40,829 bases of DNA from Gammaproteobacteria bacterium (GTDB lineage: Bacteria; Pseudomonadota; Gammaproteobacteria; DSM-19610), in NCBI GenBank assembly GCA_011321775.1, contig DROT01000153.1:1-40829 (forward strand), written 5' to 3'. Both the position numbers and the translations under genes were made by a program. The first letter of the stretch is position 1, and the number at the start of each line of letters is the position of its first letter. Positions 24,429 through 33,600 of the stretch are shown piece after piece. The notes under the pieces were generated by a model. That model had not been told where the DNA came from and searched no databases. It saw only the letters and a list, made by a program, of their open reading frames with translations.

Positions 24429-24986
24429 ATGACCGACATCAACGCTCGCCGCGTCCACGTGCTGGTGGACCGCGGCCCAATGGAGAAGATCCCGACGACT
24501 GTCTATGCCCACGAGATCCCGTGCCTGGAGATCCAGCACGGCGAAGGCTCCGTGCAGGAACTCACGGATCTGCCCGAGGGCATGGATTACGACGAGATCG
24601 GCGAACTCGCCAGTCTGGATCTGGACGAGGAATGGTCGCGCCTGATCGCCAAGTACGGGCGCCATCCGGAACTCAACGTCTCCGTCTGCGAGTACGTGTT
24701 CCATGGCCGGAAGGACAATCTGCGCAAGGCCTGCGACGAGGCCGGGCCGCAGGCCGAGGAATCGGACGCCATCGACGCCGACGGCGACGGCAACCTGTCG
24801 AAGGCCGAGATCCAGGCGCGGCTGGCCGAGCTGGACATTCCGTTCCAGAAGAACGCCAACAAGGGCGTGCTGCTCGAGACGCTGCGTGACGGTCTCGCCC
24901 AACTGCTCGACGAGGCGGAGGTGCCCTACGACGAGGATGCCTCCGTGGAGGTGCTCTATCACCTGCTGCCCAAGGGTGAGGCCTGA
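24429..24986 (+). CDS. Head protein with HeH-like and EF-hand-like motifs (185 aa)
   Basis: Starts MTDINARRVHVLVDRGPMEK. Residues about 115-128 read DADGDGNLSKAE, a canonical EF-hand calcium loop, followed by IQARLAELDIPFQKNANKGV, which matches the short HeH/SAP-type helix-extended-loop-helix often found in phage head proteins. A second similar segment (LLDEAEVPYDEDASVEVLYH) follows. The gene lies between capsid and connector, so a head completion or decoration role is likely. AGGAG stands 8 nt before the ATG. Confidence 0.7.
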   Translation: MTDINARRVHVLVDRGPMEKIPTTVYAHEIPCLEIQHGEGSVQELTDLPEGMDYDEIGELASLDLDEEWSRLIAKYGRHPELNVSVCEYVFHGRKDNLRKACDEAGPQAEESDAIDADGDGNLSKAEIQARLAELDIPFQKNANKGVLLETLRDGLAQLLDEAEVPYDEDASVEVLYHLLPKGEA

Positions 24987-25648
24987 TGGCGTTGCCCGGG
25001 AAACCAACGTTGGGTGAGCTGCGGGCCGAGCTGCTGTCGCGGCTCGGCTTCGCGGCCCAGGGTGCGGCCGCCGGCACGTTGATCACGACGGTGGACTCCT
25101 ACCTGAAACGGGGGCAGGAGTATCTCTACTGGAAGTACGATTTCAACGAGCTGCGCCGGATCCACGACTACACGGTCAATCCCGGGCAGATCCTCTACGA
25201 CTGGCAGGACGACATGGAGCCCCGCCGGCTGATCTCGGTGCAGGTGCTGTTCAACGGTGTGTGGGAGCCGCTCACGGAGGGCATCGAGTGGCAGCACGAC
25301 ACCTACGTGGACAGCCGCTATCATCCGCAGCGCTACGATCGGCGCGACCAGCTGGAGATCTGGCCGGAGCCGGACAGCAACTATACGCTGCGGGTGGAAT
25401 ACTTCCAGCGCCTGGCGCGCTTCGAGCAGGACGGCGACCGCTGCACCATCGACGACGCGCTGTTGTTCAACTACGCGCTGGGCAAGTCCAAGCGCCACTA
25501 CAACCAGCCGGATGCGCAGGACTACTTCGACGAGGTGGCCGATCTGCTGCGCCGGCTCAAGAGCGGCGAACACGGCAACAAACGCTACGTGGTCGGCGAG
25601 ATCCCGGGCGCGCCGCTGCCGAAGCCGAAGGTCGTGGACTACACCTGA
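24986..25648 (+). CDS. Head-tail connector (adaptor) protein
   Basis: A 220-aa protein with TLGELRAELLSRLGFAAQGA at the N-terminus, VDSYLKRGQEYLYWKYDFNE, YDWQDDMEPRRLISVQVLFN and a basic C-terminus, a plan seen in podovirus adaptors that sit below the portal (the P22 gp4/T7 gp11 position). Its ATG overlaps the preceding stop and its stop overlaps the next ATG. The N-terminal LPGKP codons hold a parS/Noc-like site. Confidence 0.75.
   Translation: MALPGKPTLGELRAELLSRLGFAAQGAAAGTLITTVDSYLKRGQEYLYWKYDFNELRRIHDYTVNPGQILYDWQDDMEPRRLISVQVLFNGVWEPLTEGIEWQHDTYVDSRYHPQRYDRRDQLEIWPEPDSNYTLRVEYFQRLARFEQDGDRCTIDDALLFNYALGKSKRHYNQPDAQDYFDEVADLLRRLKSGEHGNKRYVVGEIPGAPLPKPKVVDYT
24991..25004. promoter_or_regulatory. 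parS/Noc-like palindrome, site 5 (one mismatch)
   Basis: GTTGCCCGGGAAAC at codons 2-7 of the connector gene (LPGKP frame). It is the same variant as site 4 but in another reading phase. Confidence 0.5.
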
Positions 25649-27036
25649 TGGCGCGCGCGATCACTTTCGATCGGTTCGAGGTGGGCCTGGATCTGCGCAA
25701 GGGCCCGAGCGTCTCGGACGCCAACCGGTTGCGCGAGCTCAGGAACGCCTACGTGACCACCGGCAAGGTGGTGCGCAAGCGGCCGGGCCTGACCCGGATC
25801 GCCACGCTCGAGCCGGGCACCAAGGGCCTGGTGGCCGGGCTCGGGAAGCTCAACACGTTCTACGAATCCGGCAGCGTCACCCACACCAATACCCTGTTCC
25901 AGGCGCACCAGGTGGCCCATCCGACCGATTCGCAGCCGGTGGCGCGGATCCACAAGGGCGACGTGTTCGAAGGTTACCTGTACGTGTCGGTGGAATACGC
26001 CGACGGCAGCATCTGGCACCACTATCTCGATGGCGCTCTGCCATCGCACATCACCGACGCGAACTGCCCGCAGTCGGCCGCCTGGATCAAGATGAGTTCG
26101 AAGATCTGGGCGCCGGACGGCGACGTGGTGCGTTTCAGCGCCACCAGCCTGCCCAGGGACTGGAGTACTTCGAACGATGCCGGCTTCCTGCCCACCGGTC
26201 TGCAGCAGACCGGCGCCCTCGAGGCGCTGGCCCTGGGCCAGCAGGATCGGGATCTGGTTGTCTATTTCCAGGACAGCGCGCAGATCTGGGTGCCGGATCC
26301 CGATCCGGCGCTGCACGTGTTCAAGAAGCCGATCAACGGGGTCGGCACGCGCTATCCGCGTTCGGTGAACAACGTCTCCGGGGACAGCTACTTCCTCTCT
26401 GACTTCGGTTTCCGCTCGATCAGTATGCGCGGAGCGACCGACAACCTGACCGACGTGGACGTGGGCAGTCCCATCGACGTGCGCGTGAAACCCCTGCTGA
26501 CGACGGGCATCGATCCGGTTTCGACCTACTACGCCGGCGGCGGCCAGTACTGGTGCGCCATCGGCAGCTCGATCTTCGCCTACACCTTCTCGCGCACGAT
26601 GAAGATCAGCGCCTGGTCGGAATACACCCTGGGGGTGACCGTCGACGACTTCGCCACGCTGGGCGGCAAGCTCTACATCCGCTCCGGCGACGACGTCTAC
26701 CAGGTGGACGATGCGGTCTTCACCGACGACGGCTCGACCTACGAGATGGTGATGGAGATGCCGTATCTGGACTTCAAGCTGCCGGGGGTGATGAAGCAGA
26801 TCGTTGGCGTGGATGCGGTCATCCAGGGCGATGCCGATCTGCAGCTGCGCTGGGACCCGCGGGATCCGAATCTCATCACCGACAAGATCCCGCTCTCCGG
26901 CGACACCCGGCCGGGCAGCATGACGCCGGTGGAGGTGATGGCGACGTCGGTCGCGCCGGTCATCACGTCAACATCGAACCAGGCGGTGCAGATCGATTCG
27001 CTGACCTTCTATTACGAGACGCTGGGGGTGACCTGA
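25648..27036 (+). CDS. Tail hub / DNA-stabilisation protein
   Basis: A 462-aa beta-rich protein beginning MARAITFDRFEVGLDLRKGP, with VSDANRLRELRNAYVTTGKV and the repeated small beta-propeller-like segments (DVFEGYLYVSVEYADGSIWH, YWCAIGSSIFAYTFSRTMKI). Proteins with this beginning are tail-knob or gp10-like plugs of short-tailed phages. The position right after the adaptor supports it. Start and stop overlap neighbours by 1 nt. Confidence 0.75.
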   Translation: MARAITFDRFEVGLDLRKGPSVSDANRLRELRNAYVTTGKVVRKRPGLTRIATLEPGTKGLVAGLGKLNTFYESGSVTHTNTLFQAHQVAHPTDSQPVARIHKGDVFEGYLYVSVEYADGSIWHHYLDGALPSHITDANCPQSAAWIKMSSKIWAPDGDVVRFSATSLPRDWSTSNDAGFLPTGLQQTGALEALALGQQDRDLVVYFQDSAQIWVPDPDPALHVFKKPINGVGTRYPRSVNNVSGDSYFLSDFGFRSISMRGATDNLTDVDVGSPIDVRVKPLLTTGIDPVSTYYAGGGQYWCAIGSSIFAYTFSRTMKISAWSEYTLGVTVDDFATLGGKLYIRSGDDVYQVDDAVFTDDGSTYEMVMEMPYLDFKLPGVMKQIVGVDAVIQGDADLQLRWDPRDPNLITDKIPLSGDTRPGSMTPVEVMATSVAPVITSTSNQAVQIDSLTFYYETLGVT

Positions 27037-27227
27037 TGTGGGCCGTGCATCTCTATCAGATCTGCCTGCTCGACCCGGAGCCGGTGCGCGAGCTGGTGGA
27101 CGTGAAGTGGTTCCGTCGTCGCTGGCAGGCCGTGCTCTACAACTGGTGGGTGAACCTGCCATTCGGGCTGAGCCTGTTCGTGATCGAGGGGGAAGTGCAT
27201 GAGCACGCAGCTGACGACGCTCCTTGA
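27036..27227 (+). CDS. Small Trp-rich virion-operon ORF (63 aa)
   Basis: Begins MWAVHLYQICLLDPEPVREL and continues VDVKWFRRRWQAVLYNWWVN. It is too short for standard listings but is coupled to its neighbours: the ATG overlaps the preceding stop (TGATG) and the 3' end overlaps the next gene by 29 nt. It has one amphipathic aromatic segment that may touch the membrane. No family recognised. Confidence 0.6.
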   Translation: MWAVHLYQICLLDPEPVRELVDVKWFRRRWQAVLYNWWVNLPFGLSLFVIEGEVHEHAADDAP

Positions 27228-27663
27228 CGCGGTGACGGCCACGGGGCCGGGGGCCTCGCTGGATCTGAGCGTCGATCCGCGCTACCAAGGCGGCGCGCAC
27301 AGTTTCGTGGTGAGCGGGACGTTCGTGGGCACGGTGGTCGTGGAGGGCTCGGTCGACGGAAGCACCTGGCATGCGCTGGGCTCGTTCACCGACGGCGGTG
27401 GCCTGCTCGAGCGCGATGGTGTCTATGCACTACTGCGCGGCAACGTGACGGCGCTGACCTCGGGCAGCATCACGGTCAAGGTCCGGTACGGCAGGCTACA
27501 GGATCTGAAGACCGATCTGGACACGCTGCTCGGCCGGCTGACGCAGGCCCGAGCCGGTTACCTGGACAACCTGGTGCGCCTGGACACGGCGGTCAGCAGC
27601 GTCTCGGCCAAGGCCAACATCGACAACCTGATCAAGCAGATCCGGGCGCAGACGTCGATATGA
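27199..27663 (+). CDS. Short-tail structural protein (154 aa)
   Basis: Begins MSTQLTTLLDAVTATGPGAS; the first 100 residues are beta-rich (FVGTVVVEGSVDGSTWHALG, VYALLRGNVTALTSGSITVK), similar to small virion or tail appendage domains, and the end is helical (SAKANIDNLIKQIRAQTSI). It sits between tail hub and internal virion proteins. Function inferred from place only. Confidence 0.65.
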   Translation: MSTQLTTLLDAVTATGPGASLDLSVDPRYQGGAHSFVVSGTFVGTVVVEGSVDGSTWHALGSFTDGGGLLERDGVYALLRGNVTALTSGSITVKVRYGRLQDLKTDLDTLLGRLTQARAGYLDNLVRLDTAVSSVSAKANIDNLIKQIRAQTSI

Positions 27664-28121
27664 TCGAGACGCTTCGCATCGATCAGGCGATCTACGTGGC
27701 ACGTCGCATGCGCGACGCCGACTTCCGCGAGGTGATGGCGACGCGGTGGGACGACGATCACGACCGGTTCGCCATCGATTCGTTTCAGCTGCCGGGCATA
27801 GCCTGGGCCGCGACGGACGGCGAGGGCCTGCCGGTGGCCATCGGCGGCGTGGCCATGCACACGCCAGGCGTCGGCACGGCCTGGCTAGTGGCGACCGACG
27901 ATTTTCCCCGCGTGGCCCTGTCGGTCACGCGCCACGTGCGCCGGGTCGTGGCGCGGCTCCTCGATGGGCACCTGAACCGGATCCATGCCTTCTCGGCGGC
28001 TTTCCACACCGACGCCCATCGCTGGATGAGGCGGATCGGCATGCGCCCGGAAGCGACACTGAAGGCTTTTGGCAAGCGCGGGGAGGACTTCGTCATGTAC
28101 GTGATCACACGGGAGGACTGA
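27660..28121 (+). CDS. T7 gp13-like internal virion protein (DUF2833 type)
   Basis: A 153-aa protein beginning MIETLRIDQAIYVARRMRDA with a GNAT-like core (GLPVAIGGVAMHTPGVGTAW, FSAAFHTDAHRWMRRIGMRP). This acetyltransferase-like fold without clear catalytic residues is typical of the T7 gp13/DUF2833 group, which starts the internal-virion-protein series in podoviruses. The next two genes fit the gp14/gp15 positions. Confidence 0.7.
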   Translation: MIETLRIDQAIYVARRMRDADFREVMATRWDDDHDRFAIDSFQLPGIAWAATDGEGLPVAIGGVAMHTPGVGTAWLVATDDFPRVALSVTRHVRRVVARLLDGHLNRIHAFSAAFHTDAHRWMRRIGMRPEATLKAFGKRGEDFVMYVITRED

Positions 28122-28123
28122 AC

Positions 28124-28882
28124 ATGTGTGGTGGTGGAGGAGGCGGCGACGGCGGTGCCGCCGAACGGGAAGCGGCGCGGCTTCGAAAACAGAACGAGGC
28201 CATCGCTCGGGTCAACAAGCTGTTCGGGATCTACACCGAGGCACCAAAGCCGAGACGCGAGGATTTCGTGACGACCCAGGGCCCCGGTGGCCGCGGCCGG
28301 CGATTCGACGAGGCGGCCTACCAGCGGGCGATGCAGGAATGGGAGGCGCGAAACGCGAGTGCGCGCGAGGCGGCCGGGAGCAATGCCGAAGCGCGCACCG
28401 CGCTCTACGACCGGCTCAAGGGCGATGTTCGTGACTACTACCTGAACGATTTGAACCGGCAGCGCACGGACACCGAACGCACGGCCCGTTTCGGTCTCGC
28501 CCGACGAGGTGTCATCGGCGGATCGTCCGAGCTGGACGTGGCGGATCGGATCCTCGAGGAATACAACCGCGGCGTGCTCGACATCGGCAACCGTGCGGAT
28601 CAGGCGGCGGTACGGGCGCGTGTCGCGGACGAAAGGGCGAGACTGGATCTGATCAGCCGGATCCGGTCCGGGATGCAGGCCGGCAACGCTCTGGCCAGCG
28701 CCACGAACGCCCTGCAGAACAATCTCGAGGACGCCAAGGCCAACGCCATGGCCCAGTCGCTGGGTCAGGTCTTCTCCGACTATGGCTACTACCTAGCCGA
28801 ACGCGCGAAGGAGCGGGGATATCGACGTGGCCAGGGCAGCATGTTCTACGCCAATCCGGCCAGCTACTACGGGAGGGGATGA
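28124..28882 (+). CDS. Internal virion protein A (252 aa)
   Basis: Begins MCGGGGGGDGGAAEREAARL, the Cys-Gly-rich start common to podovirus ejection proteins, then a helical body (EEYNRGVLDIGNRADQAAVR, ALASATNALQNNLEDAKANA) and a short Tyr-rich tail. Ejection proteins are carried in the head and leave it ahead of the DNA to form a channel across the envelope. Function from composition and order. Confidence 0.7.
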   Translation: MCGGGGGGDGGAAEREAARLRKQNEAIARVNKLFGIYTEAPKPRREDFVTTQGPGGRGRRFDEAAYQRAMQEWEARNASAREAAGSNAEARTALYDRLKGDVRDYYLNDLNRQRTDTERTARFGLARRGVIGGSSELDVADRILEEYNRGVLDIGNRADQAAVRARVADERARLDLISRIRSGMQAGNALASATNALQNNLEDAKANAMAQSLGQVFSDYGYYLAERAKERGYRRGQGSMFYANPASYYGRG

Positions 28883-28885
28883 ATC

Positions 28886-29581
28886 ATGTGCAATCCGGCA
28901 CTGGCGATGATGGCGGCCGGGACCGCCATGCAGTATCTGTCACAGCAGCAGGCCATCTCACGGGCGAACGGCGAGATGGGTCGCGTGCAGGACCGCAACG
29001 ACGAATACAACCGCCAGATCATCGACGTCGTGAACCAGAATGCCGAGCAGTACGATCCTTCCCGCCGTCAGGCGGCGATGGATACGGCGCGACAGGACGC
29101 CATCGCGTCCTTGACCGGCTACCTCGCCCGCGCCCGGGATGCCGGCATGGGCGAGGTCAGCGCTGCGACCCAGGGTCGCACGAGCGAGGCCTTCGACACC
29201 GAACGCGCCCGACGGGTCGCAGCGCAGGCCGATGTGGCGCAGAAACTGGCCCAGCTCATGGGGCGGGTCCGTGGCCCGGTCGATTTGCGTACGGAAGAGG
29301 CGTTCACCAATGCCGATGCGGCCAGCCGGATCGGCCTGCTCGGCCAGGAGCAGATCGCCATGGGGCGTGCCGGCATGTACGACGTTGGCCGTGCCGGTCA
29401 GCCGGATCCGCTGCTGATGACCGCCGGCGGCGCGCTGGCCGGTTACGGGGCCGGCAAGGCCATGTACGGTGGCACGACGACACCTGGTACGAGCGCCGAA
29501 CCGGTGGCCATGAGCACTTACGGGCCGGTCTACGGATCACGCCGCGGGCCGGTGATTCCACGTTCACTGTTCAAGGGGTGA
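28886..29581 (+). CDS. Internal virion protein B (T7 gp14-like, 231 aa)
   Basis: Begins MCNPALAMMAAGTAMQYLSQ, a short hydrophobic N-terminus followed by long helices (YLARARDAGMGEVSAATQGR, RVAAQADVAQKLAQLMGRVR) and a Gly-rich second hydrophobic stretch (LLMTAGGALAGYGAGKAMYG). This matches the plan of T7 gp14, the ejection protein that forms a pore in the outer membrane. It stands three bases after the previous gene. Confidence 0.7.
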   Translation: MCNPALAMMAAGTAMQYLSQQQAISRANGEMGRVQDRNDEYNRQIIDVVNQNAEQYDPSRRQAAMDTARQDAIASLTGYLARARDAGMGEVSAATQGRTSEAFDTERARRVAAQADVAQKLAQLMGRVRGPVDLRTEEAFTNADAASRIGLLGQEQIAMGRAGMYDVGRAGQPDPLLMTAGGALAGYGAGKAMYGGTTTPGTSAEPVAMSTYGPVYGSRRGPVIPRSLFKG

Positions 29582-29584
29582 GTG

Positions 29585-30628
29585 ATGCGCAACTACGCAA
29601 CCCTGTCGCAGGGCGCCTACGCGCTGGGCAAGGCCCTCGCGTCGGCGCCCGGAATCGAGAAGGCGTACGAACGCCGGGCCATGGCCGACGCGATGCGTAA
29701 CGCGCTCGGCCAGGCACGGACCCGCAAGTACCTCGTCGATGCGGCGCTGGGCGAGCGGCAGCTCGCGTCCATGGACGAGGGTCGTGATCGTTTTCTGCAG
29801 GGCGCCACGGGCCTGAGCCAGCCGCAGATCGCGGAACTGACTCGCAATCTCCGCAACGGCTGGATGAAGCAGGCGGCGGGTCCGCCCGCGCCGACCATCG
29901 ACACGAAGACCGGCGATCCGATGCTCGAATATCCAGCCATGCGCGCCGGGAAACCGGCCTGGTACACGCCGGACGTCGAGCGGCGCTTCCGGCAGGCGAA
30001 CATGGCGCTCGGTGCCGCGCAACTCGGCACCGGCCAGACCAACGCCGAGAAGCTGATGGCCGCGCTCCAAACCGCCACGAACCTCGGTCGGCAGGATCGG
30101 ATCATCGCCGGCGAGGCCGATCCCGCGGCCATCGCGCGCGCCATGGCGGCCACGGCCGGCAAGCCGACGGTGGACGTGACTGCGAGCGGCATCGCCTTCA
30201 ACCCCTATGGCGACAAGAACGATCTGAACACGCAACCGTTCATGGCCAGAATCGCGGCGAGCGTGAAAGGCGGAGGTGGCGGCAGCGGCGCCGGCGGTGG
30301 TCGCCGTCTCGGCGCGCAGGCGGGACTGATCCGGTTCCTGGTCGACGAGATGAAGATCCCGGAACAGCGGGCGATCGAACTGGCCTTCTCCCGCAAGAAC
30401 ACTTCGGTGCGCGATCTGATGGCCCAGGCCTATCAGGAATCCATGAAGTCGCTGATGCTGTCGATCGACCAGGGCGACATGAGCGATGCGGAGTTCTACG
30501 CCATGCTCGACAAGATGGCGCAGGAGAGCGCGCTCCGGCTGCGTGACTTCCTGCTGCGGTACGAAGGAAACAATGAAACATCGAAGGCGCCGTCCGGCAA
30601 CGACGATCCGCTGGGGCTTCGCCGATGA
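29585..30628 (+). CDS. Internal virion protein C (347 aa)
   Basis: Begins MRNYATLSQGAYALGKALAS; mostly helical, with a Gly linker (KGGGGGSGAGGGRRLG) at about residue 225 and a helical C-terminal domain (LIRFLVDEMKIPEQRAIELA). The place before the giant ejection protein corresponds to T7 gp15. The ATG overlap with the next gene is 4 nt. No enzyme motif seen. Confidence 0.65.
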   Translation: MRNYATLSQGAYALGKALASAPGIEKAYERRAMADAMRNALGQARTRKYLVDAALGERQLASMDEGRDRFLQGATGLSQPQIAELTRNLRNGWMKQAAGPPAPTIDTKTGDPMLEYPAMRAGKPAWYTPDVERRFRQANMALGAAQLGTGQTNAEKLMAALQTATNLGRQDRIIAGEADPAAIARAMAATAGKPTVDVTASGIAFNPYGDKNDLNTQPFMARIAASVKGGGGGSGAGGGRRLGAQAGLIRFLVDEMKIPEQRAIELAFSRKNTSVRDLMAQAYQESMKSLMLSIDQGDMSDAEFYAMLDKMAQESALRLRDFLLRYEGNNETSKAPSGNDDPLGLRR

Positions 30629-33600
30629 ACCTCGCCGAGTTCCGTCAGCGTTATCCGCAGTACGACGACATGAGCGACGAGCAGCTCGCAAGCCGCCTGC
30701 ACCAGCGCTTCTACGCCGACATGCCCTACGAAGCCTTCCGGCAGGCCGTCGGCATCCAGGCGGCGCCCACCGATGGCGTCGCCGAGGTCAGCACGCCGGA
30801 TGCCGGGCGTTCGGTCGCCGAGGCCATGCGCTCGGTGCTGCCGTCGGGGCTGCGGGCGCCGGTGGACGCCGCGCCATCCGCACCGCAGGCATTGAATCTG
30901 CCACCGGTGATGGTCGCACCGGGCGAGATCGCGAACCGGGCCGAATTCGGCAACCCGAAGGAAGGTCTCACGCCGGGCGGCCGGCTGCCGATGGGTGTCG
31001 GTCCGACGGTGATGCTCAAGGACTATTCGACCGACGGCCTGTCGCCGGATGAATTGCGCGCGGTTCTGAGGCAGCGCCAGATGGACGAGACCGCCGGTGT
31101 CCCGGGTCCGATCATGAAGCCGGCGCCCGAGCCGACGCCTCTGACGCCGATCCTCGATGCCGTCACCTTCCGCGGAAACGGCGAGAAGACACCGGAGGCG
31201 ATGGCCAGGGCCGACGTGTACGCCATCGATGCGTCCACGGCTCGCGAGCGTGGCGAGAGCCTCAAGGCCTACCGCGAGCGCACCGGACCGCGCACCGGGC
31301 CACTGGAACGGTTGGGCAAGGACGTGGCCTCCGGCGCGCTGTCCACCGGCGAGGGGATGGTCGGCTACTTGGCGCGCCTGGCCGACGGGGATCCGCGCAT
31401 CCGCGGTGCGGCGGCCGACATCGGCGGGAAGGCGGCCGATCTGCTGCCGGCCGATCCCAACTTCCTCGATAGCTTGGCCGCCGGCTTCGGCTCGACGGCG
31501 GCCTTCTTCGTGCCCGGTGCCGGGATCGCCAGGGGTGCCGAGGCCCTGGCGAGAACCGCGCAGCGCATGGCGCTGTGGCTGGGGTCCGGGGCCGCCGCCG
31601 GCATGGAGGCCGCGGCGGAGGCGGGCAGCGTCTACGAACAGTTGCTGCGCGAAGGCAGAAGTCCCGACGAGGCGGCTCGGATCGCCGATCGGGTGTTCTG
31701 GGCCAATACGGCGCTGGTGACGCTGACCGATCGCTACGGCCTGTTCGGCGAGCAGGGCGGCCAACTCATGCGCCGCGCCCTGGGCGCGGTGAACGAGGGT
31801 GTGCTCCAGGAGGCGCCCCAGCAGGGGATCTCGAACCTGGCAACGGGCCGTCCGCTGACAGAGGGCATGGGCGAGAGCGCGGCGGTGGGATCGATCGTCG
31901 GCGCCGGCCTTGCCGGCAACGTCCCGTCCGCGCCGGCGGAGCGGGGACGGGACGCATCTGCAGCGGACGTGGCGGAGCGGATCCGCTCGCTGCCGGGGGA
32001 CGTTTCCCGGGAAACGGTCGCACCGGCGCCGGTGGCCGCACCGGCGTTCTCTCGCAAGCTGCCGGAAAACGGCTATACTCCGGAACATGGACAGCAAGAA
32101 AACCCCAACGACCAAGGTCGTCAGCATCCAGCCGACACCGGAGGAATGGCGGGAGATCATCGCCCGGATGAACGAGGAATCCCGCCGGACGCGGGGCTAC
32201 CAGGAGGTGATCCCAAATCCGGTGACGGAGGAAGAGGCCCTGACGCGGCCGCAGCCGCAGAAGATTACGGACGAGGAGTTCCTGGATCTGCAGGCGAAAT
32301 TCAGGTCGATGATCTAGACTCCACTGCCTTCGTGGCCGGCCTCTCGCCGCAGGAGCTCGACAATCCCAACATCGTCGCCCTCGCCAGGCAGGAGTGGCAG
32401 ATACGGCGCTGGAATTCCCCCTTCTTCCGCAAGTGGTTCGGCGACGGCGCCTTCCGGGAGCCGGATGGATCGCCGATGATCATGTACCACGGCACCCCGA
32501 ACGTCTTCGAGTCCTTCGACCGCAACCGGATCGGCGCCAGCGGCCATGCCGCCTCCGGGCTCGGCTTCTTCTTCACCAGCAACCGCGACCAGGCCGAACA
32601 CTATCGCGACGGTGGCCAGATCATGAAGCTGGTCACCAACATCCGCAATCCCTATCGGATGAGCCTCGGCGAGTTCGCCAGCTTCGAGACGGTTGACCAG
32701 GCCAAGGCCCGCGCCGCCGAGCTGCGCGCCAGGGGTTACGACGGGATCTACGTCGAGACGCCGAAGGTGCAGGGCGAGCAGCCGCAGACGTACGTGATCG
32801 CCTTCGATCCGAACCAGATCAAGAGCGTGGACAACCGCGGAACCTTCAGTTCCGGGCAGGACAACATCTTCCATTCCCGCGGATCCACGGTCGGTCCACC
32901 CGGGCAGGCCGACACCACCGGCGCGGCGCCGCGCACCACCCCACGAAGCCCCGCATCCGCGGGGCTTTCCGTTTCGGAAGCCCGGGAAGCCATCGCGCCG
33001 GTGGTGCTGCGCTGGGGCAGCAACGCGCCACGCATCGAGGTGGTGGCGGACGAGGCGGCCCTGCCGGAGCGCATTCGCGCAGAGGCCACGCGGGATCCGA
33101 ACGCCGCACCGATCAACGGCGCCTACGATCCGGGCTCGCGCACCATCTACCTGCTGTCCAGCCGGCTCGCCTCGCGCGAGCAGGCCCTGCGCACCCTGGC
33201 GCACGAGGCGGTGGGCCACTACGGCATCGAGGCCATTCTCGGGGATCAGTTTCATGACGTGCTGCGGCGCGTCCAGTGGCTGCGCGCCAATGGCGACAGG
33301 ACCGTGGTGCGCATCGCGAACGTGGTCGACCGGCTCTATGGCAACGTGGACGAGCAGACGCGCTCGCGCGAGATCATCGCGCGCATGGCCGAGGAAGGGG
33401 TGAAGCATCCGCTGATGGTGCGCCTGGTCGCGGCGCTGAAGAACTTCCTGCGCCGGCTGGGATTCACGATGAAGTTCAGCACCACGGAGCTGCGGGCCAT
33501 GATCGCCCGCGCCGCCAGGCACCTGGATAAGGATCGGCCAACCGAACCGCCAGAGTCGCCGGCGTCGATGTTTTCCCGGGATGGGCGGCATACCGATGTC

